NCBI GenBank assembly: GCA_030748735.1
Contig: JASMLK010000035.1
Location: forward strand, 1-45,381
Source: Myxococcota bacterium
GTDB taxonomy: Bacteria > Myxococcota_A > UBA9160 > UBA4427
DNA length: 45,381 bases
Reading direction: 5' to 3'
The notes beneath the pieces are model-generated. The model was not told where the DNA came from, searched no databases, and saw nothing but the letters and a program-made list of their open reading frames with translations. The position numbers and the translations under genes were made by a program. Of the stretch, positions 8,299 to 17,076 are shown piece by piece. Numbering within the stretch: the first letter of the stretch is position 1; each line of letters opens with the position of its first letter.

Positions 8299-8466
8299 AT
8301 GGCCGGGCAGCTGATTCCGCCGGGGCAGCTACTCGTGGTGGGAGACAGTCGCGGCAATTCGCGTGACGGCCGCAGCTTCGGGTTGATCTCGGAAGACGTC
8401 GCCTACGGCAAGGCGATCGGCGTGATCTGGCGAAGCGACGAAGGCCTCGTCTGGAAGGCGCTCTAG
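8299..8466 (+). pseudogene. Signal peptidase I, C-terminal fragment
   Basis: The translation reads I-P-P-G-Q-L-L-V-V-G-D-S-R-G-N-S-R-D-G-R-S-F-G, then V-A-Y-G-K-A. This matches box E of S26 signal peptidases (consensus G-D-N-R-x-N-S-x-D-S-R-x-x-G) and the following G-K-A strand. The catalytic Ser and Lys boxes and the membrane anchor are missing: upstream bases are the start of the opposite-strand gene 7974-8261, and no frame there holds them. The ATG at 8299 would give only 55 residues with no active site, so this is read as a gene remnant. It converges on SppA, 19 bases apart. Confidence 0.7.
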
Positions 8467-8476
8467 GGCTAGCCCT
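8465..8476. repeat. 12-bp palindrome between convergent stops
   Basis: AGGGCTAGCCCT is its own reverse complement and overlaps the stop of the signal peptidase fragment, ahead of the convergent SppA stop. There is no loop or T-run, so any terminator role is doubtful. Confidence 0.25.
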
Positions 8477-8485
8477 CGTGCGCGA

Positions 8486-9520
8486 TCAGCGCGGTAGCGC
8501 CATCGGCCAGAGATAGTAGAACCCCATCGGGATCGACGACGCATCGCCCGTGCCGAGCGACAGGACGTTGACCTCGGTCGTCGGTCCGTCCCCCGCCCGC
8601 GCATCACTGCGAAAGCTGCTGTAGACGTTCGCCGCCGTTCGCCCTGCTTCCTTGTAGGTCACGAGCGTCGCGTTGCTCACGCCCGCACGGAGCTCGGCGA
8701 CCTCGATGGCGTCTTCGATGTAGCCGATCTCGTCCACGAGCCCCGCTTCGAGGGCCTGACTCGCAGTGAACACGCGCCCGTCGGCGAGGCGTTCCACACT
8801 GCCGCGATCGAGTTCGGGGCGCCCCTTGTCGACCACGTCGACGAAGCGCGTGTAGAAGTCGTTGATCACGCTCTGGAGTTGCGCGCGCTCCTCTTCGCGC
8901 ATCGGACGCAGCACACTGCCGGCGTCCTTGAACGCTCCGCTCGTCAGGCTCTGGTCTTCGACGCCGAAACGATCCATCAGACCCGCGAGGTTGATGCCGG
9001 GCATCACGACGCCGATCGATCCGACGATCGAAGTCGGGTGCGCGATGACGCGGTCGGCGGCCATCGCGACGTAGTAGCCCCCGGACGCGGCGACTTCCTG
9101 CAGGTAGGCGATCACAGGCTTGTTGGTCTGCGTTCGCCACATCTCGACCAGGTGGTGGACGGATTCGCTCGCCGCGACGCCTCCGCCCGGACTGCGAACC
9201 CGCAGGACCAACGCACGCACGTTGCGATCCCGGGCGGCGAGTTCCAGCGCTTCATGCAGACGGGAAACCACGCTCGGCTTCTGGCCGCCGAAGCTCCAGC
9301 CGTTCTCCTCGAACGAGATCACACCGGTGAGTTCGAGCATCGCGACCTTGGACGTGCCCTTTTCGTCGATCGTCACTTCGCTGAGAGAAGAGACCTGCCC
9401 CAGCGACCCCAGGTCGATGATCGGGGTAATGCAGCCAGTGGCGAGACACAGCGACAAGAGCGCTGCGAACAGCGTCCCACGCGAAGCCAACTTCTGGACG
9501 TGCTCGAGCTTCCGGTTCAA
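8486..9520 (-). CDS. sppA: SppA-type signal peptide peptidase, lipoprotein
   Basis: A 344-residue S49 peptidase of the short, single-domain form. The start is TTG at 9520, preceded by the good ribosome site GGAGAAGG; a longer frame reading to 10204 is only a shadow of the upstream gene. The signal ends in L-A-T-G-C30, a lipobox. The catalytic Ser is S146 in E-V-A-A-S-G-G-Y-Y-V-A-M-A-A-D, and the general base is K198 in S-G-A-F-K-D-A-G-S, as in the E. coli SppA dyad. R-V-R-S-P-G-G-G-V is the oxyanion strand. These enzymes cut leftover signal peptides or other membrane peptides; lipid anchoring instead of a membrane helix is less usual. The start overlaps the stop of the reductase gene as TTGA, so translation is probably coupled. 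Confidence 0.9.
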   Translation of the reverse strand: MNRKLEHVQKLASRGTLFAALLSLCLATGCITPIIDLGSLGQVSSLSEVTIDEKGTSKVAMLELTGVISFEENGWSFGGQKPSVVSRLHEALELAARDRNVRALVLRVRSPGGGVAASESVHHLVEMWRTQTNKPVIAYLQEVAASGGYYVAMAADRVIAHPTSIVGSIGVVMPGINLAGLMDRFGVEDQSLTSGAFKDAGSVLRPMREEERAQLQSVINDFYTRFVDVVDKGRPELDRGSVERLADGRVFTASQALEAGLVDEIGYIEDAIEVAELRAGVSNATLVTYKEAGRTAANVYSSFRSDARAGDGPTTEVNVLSLGTGDASSIPMGFYYLWPMALPR

Positions 9521-10620
9521 ATCCCTTCTCCTTCTCCTGGTGCGCTGCTCGCCTGGCGCCCGGGCGCTTCCCACCACCAGATCCCTTCGGCGTCTTGCTG
9601 ATCGGGGCGAATCGCACGTGTACACGGTTCGCAAGCGATGAAGCGATACCCCTGGTCCTGCAGTTCGTTGTGGGGAACGTCGTGCTTGCGCACGTAGCTC
9701 CAGATGGCGTTGTTGTCCCAGGCGACGAGCGGGTTCACCCGCGCAAGCGACCGGTCGCCGCCGTGCTCGGTGTCGGCCTCGACGACGGCCGCCACCTCGC
9801 TTCGGTCCAGCTCTCGCCCAAGGCCCTCGTGTCCGATCCACGCATCGAAGTCGCGCAGCGCTCGCGCGAGTGGAGCCCTGCGGCGCACGCCACAACATTC
9901 GGCGTGACCGTCTCGCAGGAACGAGTTCTGCCCTTTCGATTCGAGCAACCGCATGAGCTCGGCGCTGTCGGGAAGCAGGCTGCGGATCTCGATTCCATAG
10001 TGGCGCGCAAGCGTGTCGATCAATGCGTAGGTGGCGGCGTGGTGCCTGCCGGTATCGACGAACAACACCTGAAACGGAGCGCCGCTGCGCACGGCCATGT
10101 CGACGAGCACGACATCTTCTGCACCGCCCAGGACGACCGCGCAACGCTCGCGGTAGTGCTCGAGGGCGCGCCCGACGATTTCGGGCGGTTCGAGGTTCTT
10201 CCATTCACTCGTGAGCTGATCGACCCCGGCGGAGGCGGCGCGCTGCTTCGTCCCCGTCTCTTCGGACACGACGGCCACGCTGGGCGTCATTTGCGACAGA
10301 TGATCTCGAAACAACCGCATGCCGCTGGTGTAGACCGACTCGCTGCCGTCTTCGAAGCGCACGATGAAGAACGGCGCGACCGCCACCCCGTGACGTCGTC
10401 CGAGTTCGACGCCCGGCGACGCGTCGTCTCCCTCGATCGCCCACACGACCTCGTCGATGCGGTCCCAGACGTCGCGCCGCCGCAACATGTCTTCGGTCTG
10501 GGCGCACTTCTCACAGGGATCGCCGCTGACGAGGCGCTTCTTCACCATCGTGATCGTGGTCGGTACGGCGGGGTCGGGCAACGGGGCTCTCCGATCGCGA
10601 AAGAAGCGAGTGTCACTCAA
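9517..10620 (-). CDS. Thioredoxin-fold/adenylylsulfate reductase fusion, C-terminal catalytic Cys motif absent
   Basis: Two domains in 367 residues. Residues 20-110 look like a glutaredoxin/thioredoxin fold with redox motif C36-E-K-C39 and a cis-Pro loop V-A-P83-F-F. Residues 135-355 are a PAPS/APS reductase: nucleotide loop G-G-A-E-D, and an iron-sulfur set C242-C243 plus C330-E-P-C333, the CC...CxxC pattern of [4Fe-4S] APS reductases. These reduce APS to sulfite in sulfur assimilation. The family's C-terminal E-C-G-(L/I)-H motif, whose Cys attacks the substrate, should follow W-W-W-E; here the chain ends in a Gly/Ser/Glu-rich tail without Cys, and no other frame supplies it. The start is TTG with no clear ribosome site; the ATG at 10548 would cut the first strand. 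SppA follows with a TTGA overlap. Confidence 0.8.
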   Translation of the reverse strand: MSDTRFFRDRRAPLPDPAVPTTITMVKKRLVSGDPCEKCAQTEDMLRRRDVWDRIDEVVWAIEGDDASPGVELGRRHGVAVAPFFIVRFEDGSESVYTSGMRLFRDHLSQMTPSVAVVSEETGTKQRAASAGVDQLTSEWKNLEPPEIVGRALEHYRERCAVVLGGAEDVVLVDMAVRSGAPFQVLFVDTGRHHAATYALIDTLARHYGIEIRSLLPDSAELMRLLESKGQNSFLRDGHAECCGVRRRAPLARALRDFDAWIGHEGLGRELDRSEVAAVVEADTEHGGDRSLARVNPLVAWDNNAIWSYVRKHDVPHNELQDQGYRFIACEPCTRAIRPDQQDAEGIWWWEAPGRQASSAPGEGEGI

Positions 10621-10907
10621 CGCCGGTCACGCCGTCAACGAAGGCCTGCGGCGACCCGCGAGTCCAGCCCACCAGCGCAGCCCCATCGCGAGCACGCAGA
10701 CCAGCCCACGAAGGTGCACGGCTTGCGTTCGTCATCATTGGCATCGCGGCGAATGTGACCCAGGCCGGTCCGCGCTTCGATCCTGAACGCAAGTCTCGCA
10801 TCAGGTCGGAATCGAAGATCGCAGCCACACGAGCCTGACACGCACCCGCGTCATGGCTGCCGGTGCGTTGCTGAAGGCCCTGCCGGGGCGATCCGATGCG
10901 CCATGTC

Positions 10908-11675
10908 ATGAACACGACGGCTCTACTCGTGATCCTCGGCAACCTCATCTTCGTCGCGGCCTCGGGCGTGATTGGTTTCAACCTCTTGCGCCTGGGCATT
11001 CGCAATCGTCGACTACCGGAAACGCTACTCGGTGCGGGCTTCGCTTCGCTGATGATCGGGATTCCGCTACTTGCCGCTTCGCGGCTCGGCCGGGGCGGCA
11101 TCGACGACGTACGCTCTGCGCCACTGATCGCGGGACTGCTCTGCATCGCGGTCGCTGCCGCATGTCTTTCCTCTTTCGTCTGGCGAACTTTTCGCCCGGG
11201 TCGGCGTTGGGCCGTCGCTGTTCCGGTCGCTGTGGCGTGTTGCGAGCTTGCGATCATGACCGAGATCCTGCGGACATTGTCGACCAGCCCCGGCGACATG
11301 CCTGCAGCTCAGGTCGTGCGCGACGTGGTGCTGTGGATCCGCGTCCCGCTGACGATCACATTCACCTGGATGTTCGTCGAAGGCATCACGCAGTTCGCCA
11401 AGGCGAAGAAGCGAGAAGCACTCGGGCTCAGCGATCCGATCGTCACGAATCGTTTTCTGTTGTTCTCGCTTTCGGGCGGGTTCGCGGCGCTCAACACGCT
11501 CGTGTCCCTGTTGCTTCACGCCAATGGCATGACGCCGTTCACCCATCCAGCCGGCGCGGCGTGCTTCGCCACAGGATCGACGGTGGGTGGAACAGCGCTC
11601 TTCCTCGCCTTCCTTCCACCGGCGCGCTACGTCGCTTGGATACAAGCGCGCAGGGCTGAAACCGCCGCGGGCTAG
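10908..11675 (+). CDS. Seven-helix membrane protein of unknown function
   Basis: About 255 residues starting at ATG 10908 (M-N-T-T-A-L-L-V-I-L-G-N); an ATG at 10896 is also in frame. The chain is nearly all hydrophobic helices, about seven, with short charged loops such as R-L-G-I-R-N-R-R and Q-F-A-K-A-K-K-R-E. No cofactor motif stands out. The topology resembles histidine-kinase input or rhodopsin-like modules but no attached domain exists. It stands alone, 275 bases after the start of the opposite-strand reductase, and is followed by another small membrane protein. Confidence 0.65.
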   Translation: MNTTALLVILGNLIFVAASGVIGFNLLRLGIRNRRLPETLLGAGFASLMIGIPLLAASRLGRGGIDDVRSAPLIAGLLCIAVAAACLSSFVWRTFRPGRRWAVAVPVAVACCELAIMTEILRTLSTSPGDMPAAQVVRDVVLWIRVPLTITFTWMFVEGITQFAKAKKREALGLSDPIVTNRFLLFSLSGGFAALNTLVSLLLHANGMTPFTHPAGAACFATGSTVGGTALFLAFLPPARYVAWIQARRAETAAG

Positions 11676-11723
11676 CTCACGCGGATCGCTCCGGCTGGCT
11701 GGTGCGTGGGGTAAACTCACGCG

Positions 11724-12116
11724 ATGCATCGACGTCGGCTTCGCAGGCTCTGGTTCCTGGCGCTCCTGTTCCTGTGCCCCTGGCCCCTGCCCCTACTCCA
11801 CGACGCCTTCGTGCCCGCGATCCGTTACTGGATGCTCGGCAGCGTGGCCGCGACGCTGGGCCTGCTCGAAGGAGCAGCGGGGCCGGTCTTCCAGATCGTT
11901 CTTCTACTTCTCGGCTGGGCGCTGATCACGACCGCCATGTGTTGGTTGATCGCGTTCCTGCTCGCGCGGGCGTCCGGCCTCATTCCCGATCGCACGGCGT
12001 TGCTTGCGAGCTATAGCGCGATCACCGGCTTGCTCATCTGGGCGCTGACGTTCGAGCCCTACCACACGCCCTTTGGGCACGCCGTACGCGGCGGGCTATT
12101 GCAGGTCCTTTCGTGA
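11724..12116 (+). CDS. Small integral membrane protein
   Basis: 130 residues starting at ATG 11724. It has a basic start (H-R-R-R-L-R-R), then three or four hydrophobic helices and a short C-terminal tail. The family is not recognised. The stop overlaps the GTG start of the DUF3604 gene (GTGA), so the two are translationally coupled. A role in anchoring or exporting the partner is only a guess. Confidence 0.65.
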   Translation: MHRRRLRRLWFLALLFLCPWPLPLLHDAFVPAIRYWMLGSVAATLGLLEGAAGPVFQIVLLLLGWALITTAMCWLIAFLLARASGLIPDRTALLASYSAITGLLIWALTFEPYHTPFGHAVRGGLLQVLS

Positions 12117-14074
12117 CGGGCGAAGGGCGAACGAAGAACAAGAGGGGGCTGTCTCTGTTCGCAAGCACCGCACTGGCTTGCCTCGCGGGACTCGCGGTCG
12201 TGACGAGCGGTGCGAACGCGCTGGCGACCCCCCGCCCGGCTTGCGAGCACCGCGACGCACTGCGGCGCCCGTTCTTCGGTGACACCCACGTCCACACCAC
12301 GTTCTCCTTCGACGCATGGGGACAGGGGACATTGGGCGATCCGCACGCGGCCTATCGCTTCGCAAAGGGCGAAACGATCGGCATCCAACCCTACGATCGG
12401 CGGGGCAACGGCCAGACGAAGGTGCGCCTGCGACGGCCCCTCGACTTCGCCGTGGTCACCGACCACAGCGACCTGCTGGGCGAAACCCGGATCTGCCGCA
12501 GCGACGACCTGCCGGGCCACGACTCGCTCGTCTGCCGTGTCGTACGCCGCTTTCCCGCACTCGGCTACATCCTGGTCAACGGCCACGTGTATTCGAGCGA
12601 ACGGCCGAGTCGCTATTCGTTCTGCGGTGACGGCGGCGCGCTGTGTCTCGACGCCGCCGCCGAACCCTGGCGCATCACGCAGGAAGCCGCGCGCGAACAC
12701 AACGACGAAAGCGCGGCTTGCCGTTTTACGACCTTCGTGGGTTACGAATGGACCGGCATGCCGGGAGGCAACAACATCCATCGCAATGTCGTGTTCGCGA
12801 ATGACGTCGTTCAGGACTTCCCCACCACCTACATCGAAACGCCGACCGCGCAGGGCCTGTGGCGCTCGTTGATCGACGAATGCATCGATGGACGTGAAGG
12901 CTGCGACGCCATCGCGATCCCCCACAACTCGAACGTCAGCAACGGGCTCATCTGGTCGCTCGTGCGCGACGACGGCACGCCCATCGACGCAAGCGACGCG
13001 CGGCTGCGCGCACGCCTCGAGACGCTGGTCGAAGTCACCCAACACAAGGGCGACAGCGAGTGTCGCGTCGGTGGCTTCGGCGGTGAAGACGAACTCTGCG
13101 CCTTCGAGACGGTTCGCGGTGCGCGCATGCAGGACACCGCCCGCGTCTCAGCGTCTGCGTCGTTCGAGGCGAAGCCACGCGTATACACACGCGAGGCCCT
13201 CACTGCGGGGCTCGTCGAAGCAGAGCGACTCGGCGTGAACCCCTTCCAGTTCGGGCTGATCGGATCCACCGACACCCACCTCGCCACGCCCGGCCGCGTC
13301 GACGAAGACGAACACCTCGGCCACGCCGCCGGAATCGTGAGCGCGCGCTTCGGCCCGCCTCCCCTTCCCGACTTCGGTGCTTTCAATCCCGGCGGCCTCG
13401 CGGTGTTGTGGGCAGAAGAGAATTCGCGCGCGTCGCTGTTCGCGGCGATGAAGCGGCGCGAAGCCTACGGCACGAGCGGCCCCCGGATGGTGGTGCGCTT
13501 CTTCGGCGGCTGGGACTTCGACGACGATCTATGTGGATCGGACGAACTGGTGGCTCGAGGCTACGCGGCTGGCGTCCCCATGGGCAGTGAACTCCCGGAA
13601 CGACCGGACGACGAACAGCGTCCACCCGCCTTCGTGGTCAGTGCGCTGCGCGACCCGGGCGACGGCGGCGTTCCGTCGACACCGTTGCAGCGGATCCAGA
13701 TCGTGAAGGGCTGGGTCGAGAACGGCGAACCGCGAGAGAAGGTCTACGACATCGCCGGCAAGGCGAGCGACGCAGATGTAGACCTGGCGACCTGTACGCC
13801 ACGCGGCATGGGACACGACCAACTGTGCAGCGTGTGGCGTGACCCCGACTTCGAGCGCGACCAACGCGCCTACTACTACGCGCGGGTCGTCGAAAACCCG
13901 AGCTGTCGCTGGAACCAGTGGGTCTGCGTGCGCGCTGGAGTCGAGTGCGCGGCGGGTGACATCCCGGACGGGCTCGAAGCGTGTTGCGACAGTTCGCTTC
14001 CCCAGACGATCCAGGAACGCGCGTGGACCTCACCGATCTGGCACACGCCGGCGCAGGGCGGAGAAGCGCCTTGA
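12113..14074 (+). CDS. Secreted DUF3604 protein (PHP-like metal enzyme)
   Basis: A 653-residue protein with GTG start and an N-terminal signal sequence (residues 10-38, ending A-N-A-L-A). The mature part opens with F-F-G-D57-T-H59-V-H61-T-T-F-S, followed by L-D-F-A-V-V-T-D116-H117-S-D and later G-S-T-D-T-H-L. These HxH and DH clusters are the metal ligands of PHP-type fold proteins, and together with the length they mark the DUF3604 family. Biochemical function is unknown; hydrolysis of an exported ester is an inference from the fold. Several Cys pairs in the middle and near the end (for example L-E-A-C-C-D) fit periplasmic disulfides. Its stop overlaps the TTG of the next gene. Confidence 0.8.
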   Translation: MTGEGRTKNKRGLSLFASTALACLAGLAVVTSGANALATPRPACEHRDALRRPFFGDTHVHTTFSFDAWGQGTLGDPHAAYRFAKGETIGIQPYDRRGNGQTKVRLRRPLDFAVVTDHSDLLGETRICRSDDLPGHDSLVCRVVRRFPALGYILVNGHVYSSERPSRYSFCGDGGALCLDAAAEPWRITQEAAREHNDESAACRFTTFVGYEWTGMPGGNNIHRNVVFANDVVQDFPTTYIETPTAQGLWRSLIDECIDGREGCDAIAIPHNSNVSNGLIWSLVRDDGTPIDASDARLRARLETLVEVTQHKGDSECRVGGFGGEDELCAFETVRGARMQDTARVSASASFEAKPRVYTREALTAGLVEAERLGVNPFQFGLIGSTDTHLATPGRVDEDEHLGHAAGIVSARFGPPPLPDFGAFNPGGLAVLWAEENSRASLFAAMKRREAYGTSGPRMVVRFFGGWDFDDDLCGSDELVARGYAAGVPMGSELPERPDDEQRPPAFVVSALRDPGDGGVPSTPLQRIQIVKGWVENGEPREKVYDIAGKASDADVDLATCTPRGMGHDQLCSVWRDPDFERDQRAYYYARVVENPSCRWNQWVCVRAGVECAAGDIPDGLEACCDSSLPQTIQERAWTSPIWHTPAQGGEAP

Positions 14075-14988
14075 AGGTTTCGCGTTATCTACCCATCGAC
14101 TGGCCGGCCGGCGTGAGCGGGGTGGCGACGAAGCCGAATGCCGTTTCCGCCGACACAGGCTCGCGCCTCGCCTCCCTGCTCGAACGCGTCGAGCGCGTTC
14201 CGCGTGATGGCTACGCCGGGATCTGGCTCGCCGAAGCACAGCCCCACGCCGAGGCCCTTGCTCCGGCGATCTCGCTGCTCGCGGCCGGTGTGGCCACGGC
14301 CACCGCGAACGCCGCCTCCCACTTCGAAATCGGCCTGATCGAAACCCTGCATCCGTTCATGCATCCTCTGCGTGTCGCGGAAGGGATCACCATGCTCGAC
14401 ATCGCGAGTGAAGGCCGGCTGCGGTGGGCGGCGCACGGTTCACCGCGAGACGACGCACGCTTTCGCGAGCAACTCGACATCGTCCGACGAGCCGTGACCG
14501 GCACGGCGACTTCCCATGAAGGCGAGTTCTATCGCTTCGAGGAAGTCGCATGTCATCCCGCCCCACACAGCACGGCCGGACCCCGGCTACACCTCGCAAC
14601 CCGCGACCGAGACGCCGCGGCGTGGGCGCGGGAGCACGATCTCGGGTTGGTGTGGGATGGTCCCGTGGACGCCCTTGCGGGCGACGAGCGACTCGAAAGC
14701 GAAGCCGAAGAGGAAGAGCCGGTGCTGATCTGCACCGTGTACGTGGGCACCTCGCAGACCGAAGCCGTCAAAACGATGGAGCGCGCGACCCCGGCCGGTA
14801 GCGACCTCTCAACGCAGGACGTCATCGCGGGTGACGCGCCTGCGTGCCGAGACCAGCTCTTCGCGCGCTGCGAGACGGCTCGCGTCGGCCACGTCGCGGT
14901 CCGCTTTGAATCTGGCAAGCTCGACATCGACACCGTGGCGGCATCGGAAGCGTGCTTCCTCGACGATGTCTTGCCCGCACTTGCGTGA
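14071..14988 (+). CDS. Luciferase-like monooxygenase (LLM), probable flavin or F420 type
   Basis: The start is TTG at 14071, overlapping the previous stop as TTGA and preceded by GGAGAAG; an upstream ATG in frame at 13981 lies inside the DUF3604 gene and is rejected. This gives 305 residues. The chain has a TIM-barrel pattern: Y-A-G-I-W-L-A-E-A, then L-L-A-A-G-V-A-T-A-T, then F-M-H-P-L-R-V-A-E-G-I-T-M-L-D-I-A-S-E-G-R-L and G-E-F-Y-R-F. These are hallmarks of bacterial luciferase-like oxidoreductases. Substrate is not predictable. The next gene, an acyl-CoA carboxylase subunit, starts 11 bases later, so the two probably share a transcript. Confidence 0.8.
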   Translation: MKVSRYLPIDWPAGVSGVATKPNAVSADTGSRLASLLERVERVPRDGYAGIWLAEAQPHAEALAPAISLLAAGVATATANAASHFEIGLIETLHPFMHPLRVAEGITMLDIASEGRLRWAAHGSPRDDARFREQLDIVRRAVTGTATSHEGEFYRFEEVACHPAPHSTAGPRLHLATRDRDAAAWAREHDLGLVWDGPVDALAGDERLESEAEEEEPVLICTVYVGTSQTEAVKTMERATPAGSDLSTQDVIAGDAPACRDQLFARCETARVGHVAVRFESGKLDIDTVAASEACFLDDVLPALA

Positions 14989-14998
14989 TGGAGACCCG

Positions 14999-16558
14999 AT
15001 GAGTTGGAAAGAAGAAGTCGACGAGATCGCGAAGAGACGCGAACTCGCGAAGCAGATGGGTGGAGAAGAAGCCGTCGCCAAACAACACGAGCGCGGGCGG
15101 CTCACCATTCGCGAACGCATCGACGGGTTGGTGGACCGGGAGAGTTTCAGCGAGCAGGGTCCACTGGCGGGTCATTCCGAAGTCGACGAGGACGGCCAGC
15201 TCGTTTCCTTCACACCGGGCAACTACATCCTGGGCCTCGCCAAGATCGACGGGCGGCCGGTCGCCGTCGGCGGCGAGGACTTCACCCAGCGCGGCGGGTC
15301 GCCGACACCCGCAGGCCTGCGCAAGAGCGTGTACGCGGAAGAGCTGGCGTGCCGTTACCGCGTCCCCCTGGTGCGCTTCCTCGAGGGCGGAGGCGGGAGC
15401 GTTCGCGGCACGGGCAAGCAGAAAGCGGGCCCGCGACCCGCGGGCGACCCGGTCTTCAGCCGACCGCGCTTCGAATCCTTCGCACATGTGATGGCCACCG
15501 CTCCGGTCGTCTCTGCGGCGATGGGCGCCGTCGCGGGCTTTCCCGCCGCAAGGCTCGCGGCTTCGCACCTTTCGATCATGACGCGCGAAACCTCGCAGGT
15601 CTTGATCGCCGGCCCCGCCCTGGTCGAGCGGGCCTTCGGCAAGCTGCTCACCAAGGACGAACTCGGTGGCGCGCGGGTTCACGCGAAGAGCGGCGTCGTG
15701 GATTGCGTCGCCGACGACGAAGCGCACGTGTTCGAGCTGATGCGCCAGTTCCTCTCGTATCTACCGAGCAACGTCTGGCAGCTTCCCCCGCCCGAGACCC
15801 CCAGCGACGATCGGAACCGCTGCGAAGAGTCGCTGCTCGAGATCATTCCGCGCGACCGCAAGCAGGTCTACAAGATGCGCGACCTGATTCGCGCGGTCGT
15901 CGACCGCGATTCGGTCTTCGAGATGAGTGCTGGCTACGGCCGGTCCCAGATCACGCTGCTCGCCCGCCTCGATGGACGCAGCATCGGCGTCATCGCCAAC
16001 GACCCCTACTTCTACGCCGGCTCGATGAGTGCCGAGGGCGCGCAGAAGGTCGAACGCTTCATCAAGTTCTGCGACACCTTTCACCTGCCCATCCTGAGCT
16101 TCGTCGACGAGCCCGGCTTCATGATCGGACCGGATGCCGAGAAGGCCGGCACCATTCGCTACGGCGTCGACGCCATCATGGCGGCCGTGACTTCGCGCGT
16201 GCCCTGGGCCTCGGTGATCGTGCGCAAGATGTACGGCGTGGCAGCGGCCGCCCACTTCGGCCCCGAAGGCACGGTGCTCACCTGGCCGTCTGCGGAAGCG
16301 GGGGCGTTGCCAATCGAAGGCGGTGTGGCGGTCGCCTTCCGGCGCGAGATCGCCGAAGCCCCCGACCCGGAAGCCAAGCGCCTCGAACTCGAAGAGGCCT
16401 TCGCACGAGGGCGCAGCCCCTTCCCCCGTGCCGAAGCCTTCGGCGTGCACGACCTGATCGATCCCCGTACGACGCGTCCCGCTCTGTGCGAATGGCTCGA
16501 CTGGGTCGAACCCCTGCAACAAGAACTCGTCGCCACGACACCGGCACCTCGGCGCTAA
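14999..16558 (+). CDS. Acyl-CoA carboxylase, carboxyltransferase (beta) subunit
   Basis: The start ATG 14999 gives M-S-W-K-E-E-V and 519 residues, the usual length for propionyl- or methylcrotonyl-CoA carboxylase beta subunits. N-terminal R-G-R-L-T-I-R-E-R-I-D is family-typical. The first crotonase-fold half contains G-G-G-G-S-V-R-G-T, the second F-V-D-E-P-G-F-M-I-G and M-Y-G-V-A-A-A-A-H-F-G-P. It moves a carboxyl group from carboxybiotin to an acyl-CoA. No biotin carboxylase or carrier gene lies in the window, so the partner must be elsewhere. Chain-length preference cannot be assigned by eye. It follows the LLM gene by ten bases. Confidence 0.9.
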   Translation: MSWKEEVDEIAKRRELAKQMGGEEAVAKQHERGRLTIRERIDGLVDRESFSEQGPLAGHSEVDEDGQLVSFTPGNYILGLAKIDGRPVAVGGEDFTQRGGSPTPAGLRKSVYAEELACRYRVPLVRFLEGGGGSVRGTGKQKAGPRPAGDPVFSRPRFESFAHVMATAPVVSAAMGAVAGFPAARLAASHLSIMTRETSQVLIAGPALVERAFGKLLTKDELGGARVHAKSGVVDCVADDEAHVFELMRQFLSYLPSNVWQLPPPETPSDDRNRCEESLLEIIPRDRKQVYKMRDLIRAVVDRDSVFEMSAGYGRSQITLLARLDGRSIGVIANDPYFYAGSMSAEGAQKVERFIKFCDTFHLPILSFVDEPGFMIGPDAEKAGTIRYGVDAIMAAVTSRVPWASVIVRKMYGVAAAAHFGPEGTVLTWPSAEAGALPIEGGVAVAFRREIAEAPDPEAKRLELEEAFARGRSPFPRAEAFGVHDLIDPRTTRPALCEWLDWVEPLQQELVATTPAPRR

Positions 16559-16634
16559 CGACGTAGGTTCGCCCGCCGAACCGAGCGTGGCACCATTCGA
16601 CAACCCCCGACAAGTGTTTCTGGAGGCCCGAATC

Positions 16635-17021
16635 ATGACGACCGAACTCAGCATGCTCGTTTACTCGGCACTTCTCACCGTGCTTCTCGCCTTGCCTTCG
16701 ACGATCTGCCTGATCATGACCAGGGGGCTCAGCTTCGCCGCGGGCAATCGAGACGAAGCCTACGAGCTGCCCGCGTGGGGCGGGCGGGCGGTGCGCGCCC
16801 ACCGCAACATGCTCGAGAGCCTTCCCGTCTTCGCCGCGCTCGTCCTCGCGGCCCACGTGAGCGGCGCCACGAACGACACCACCGCAATGGGCGCCACACT
16901 TTTTTTCTGGTCGCGCGTTGCACACGCCGCGACCTACCTCGCCGGAATTCCGTGGCTGCGAACGCTGGTCTTCGGCACCGCCCTCGTGGGCATGTTGATG
17001 ATTGCCGGGCAGATCATTTAG
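16635..17021 (+). CDS. MAPEG-family membrane protein
   Basis: 128 residues from ATG 16635, with GGAGG nine bases upstream. Four hydrophobic helices are visible, with [22 protein letters not shown] between helices 1 and 2. The R-A-x-R-A-x-x-N-x-x-E motif is that of MAPEG proteins (eicosanoid and glutathione metabolism). Bacterial members are mostly uncharacterised; glutathione-dependent membrane detoxification is an inference. It stands between the carboxylase and a PF10118 gene in the same direction. Confidence 0.8.
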   Translation: MTTELSMLVYSALLTVLLALPSTICLIMTRGLSFAAGNRDEAYELPAWGGRAVRAHRNMLESLPVFAALVLAAHVSGATNDTTAMGATLFFWSRVAHAATYLAGIPWLRTLVFGTALVGMLMIAGQII

Positions 17022-17076
17022 CAGCAGACTGTCGGCGCGCGCGAGCCCTTCCCTCCTGCGCCCTCAGGAGAACAGC

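Noticed and set aside
8486..10204. Long open frame extending SppA upstream to 572 residues
   Set aside because: The first 228 residues are Arg-rich antisense-type sequence in the shadow of the reductase gene; the lipoprotein signal and ribosome site place the start at TTG 9520.
9595..10758. Long rightward frame opposite the reductase
   Set aside because: Antisense shadow; no motifs and composition typical of mirrored codons.
10621..10895. Intergenic region between the reductase and the seven-helix protein
   Set aside because: Examined on both strands; several open frames exist but none has motifs or codon bias beyond shadows.
12059..13045. Long leftward frame inside the DUF3604 gene
   Set aside because: It is the antisense shadow of a well-supported gene; GC-rich codons keep opposite frames open.
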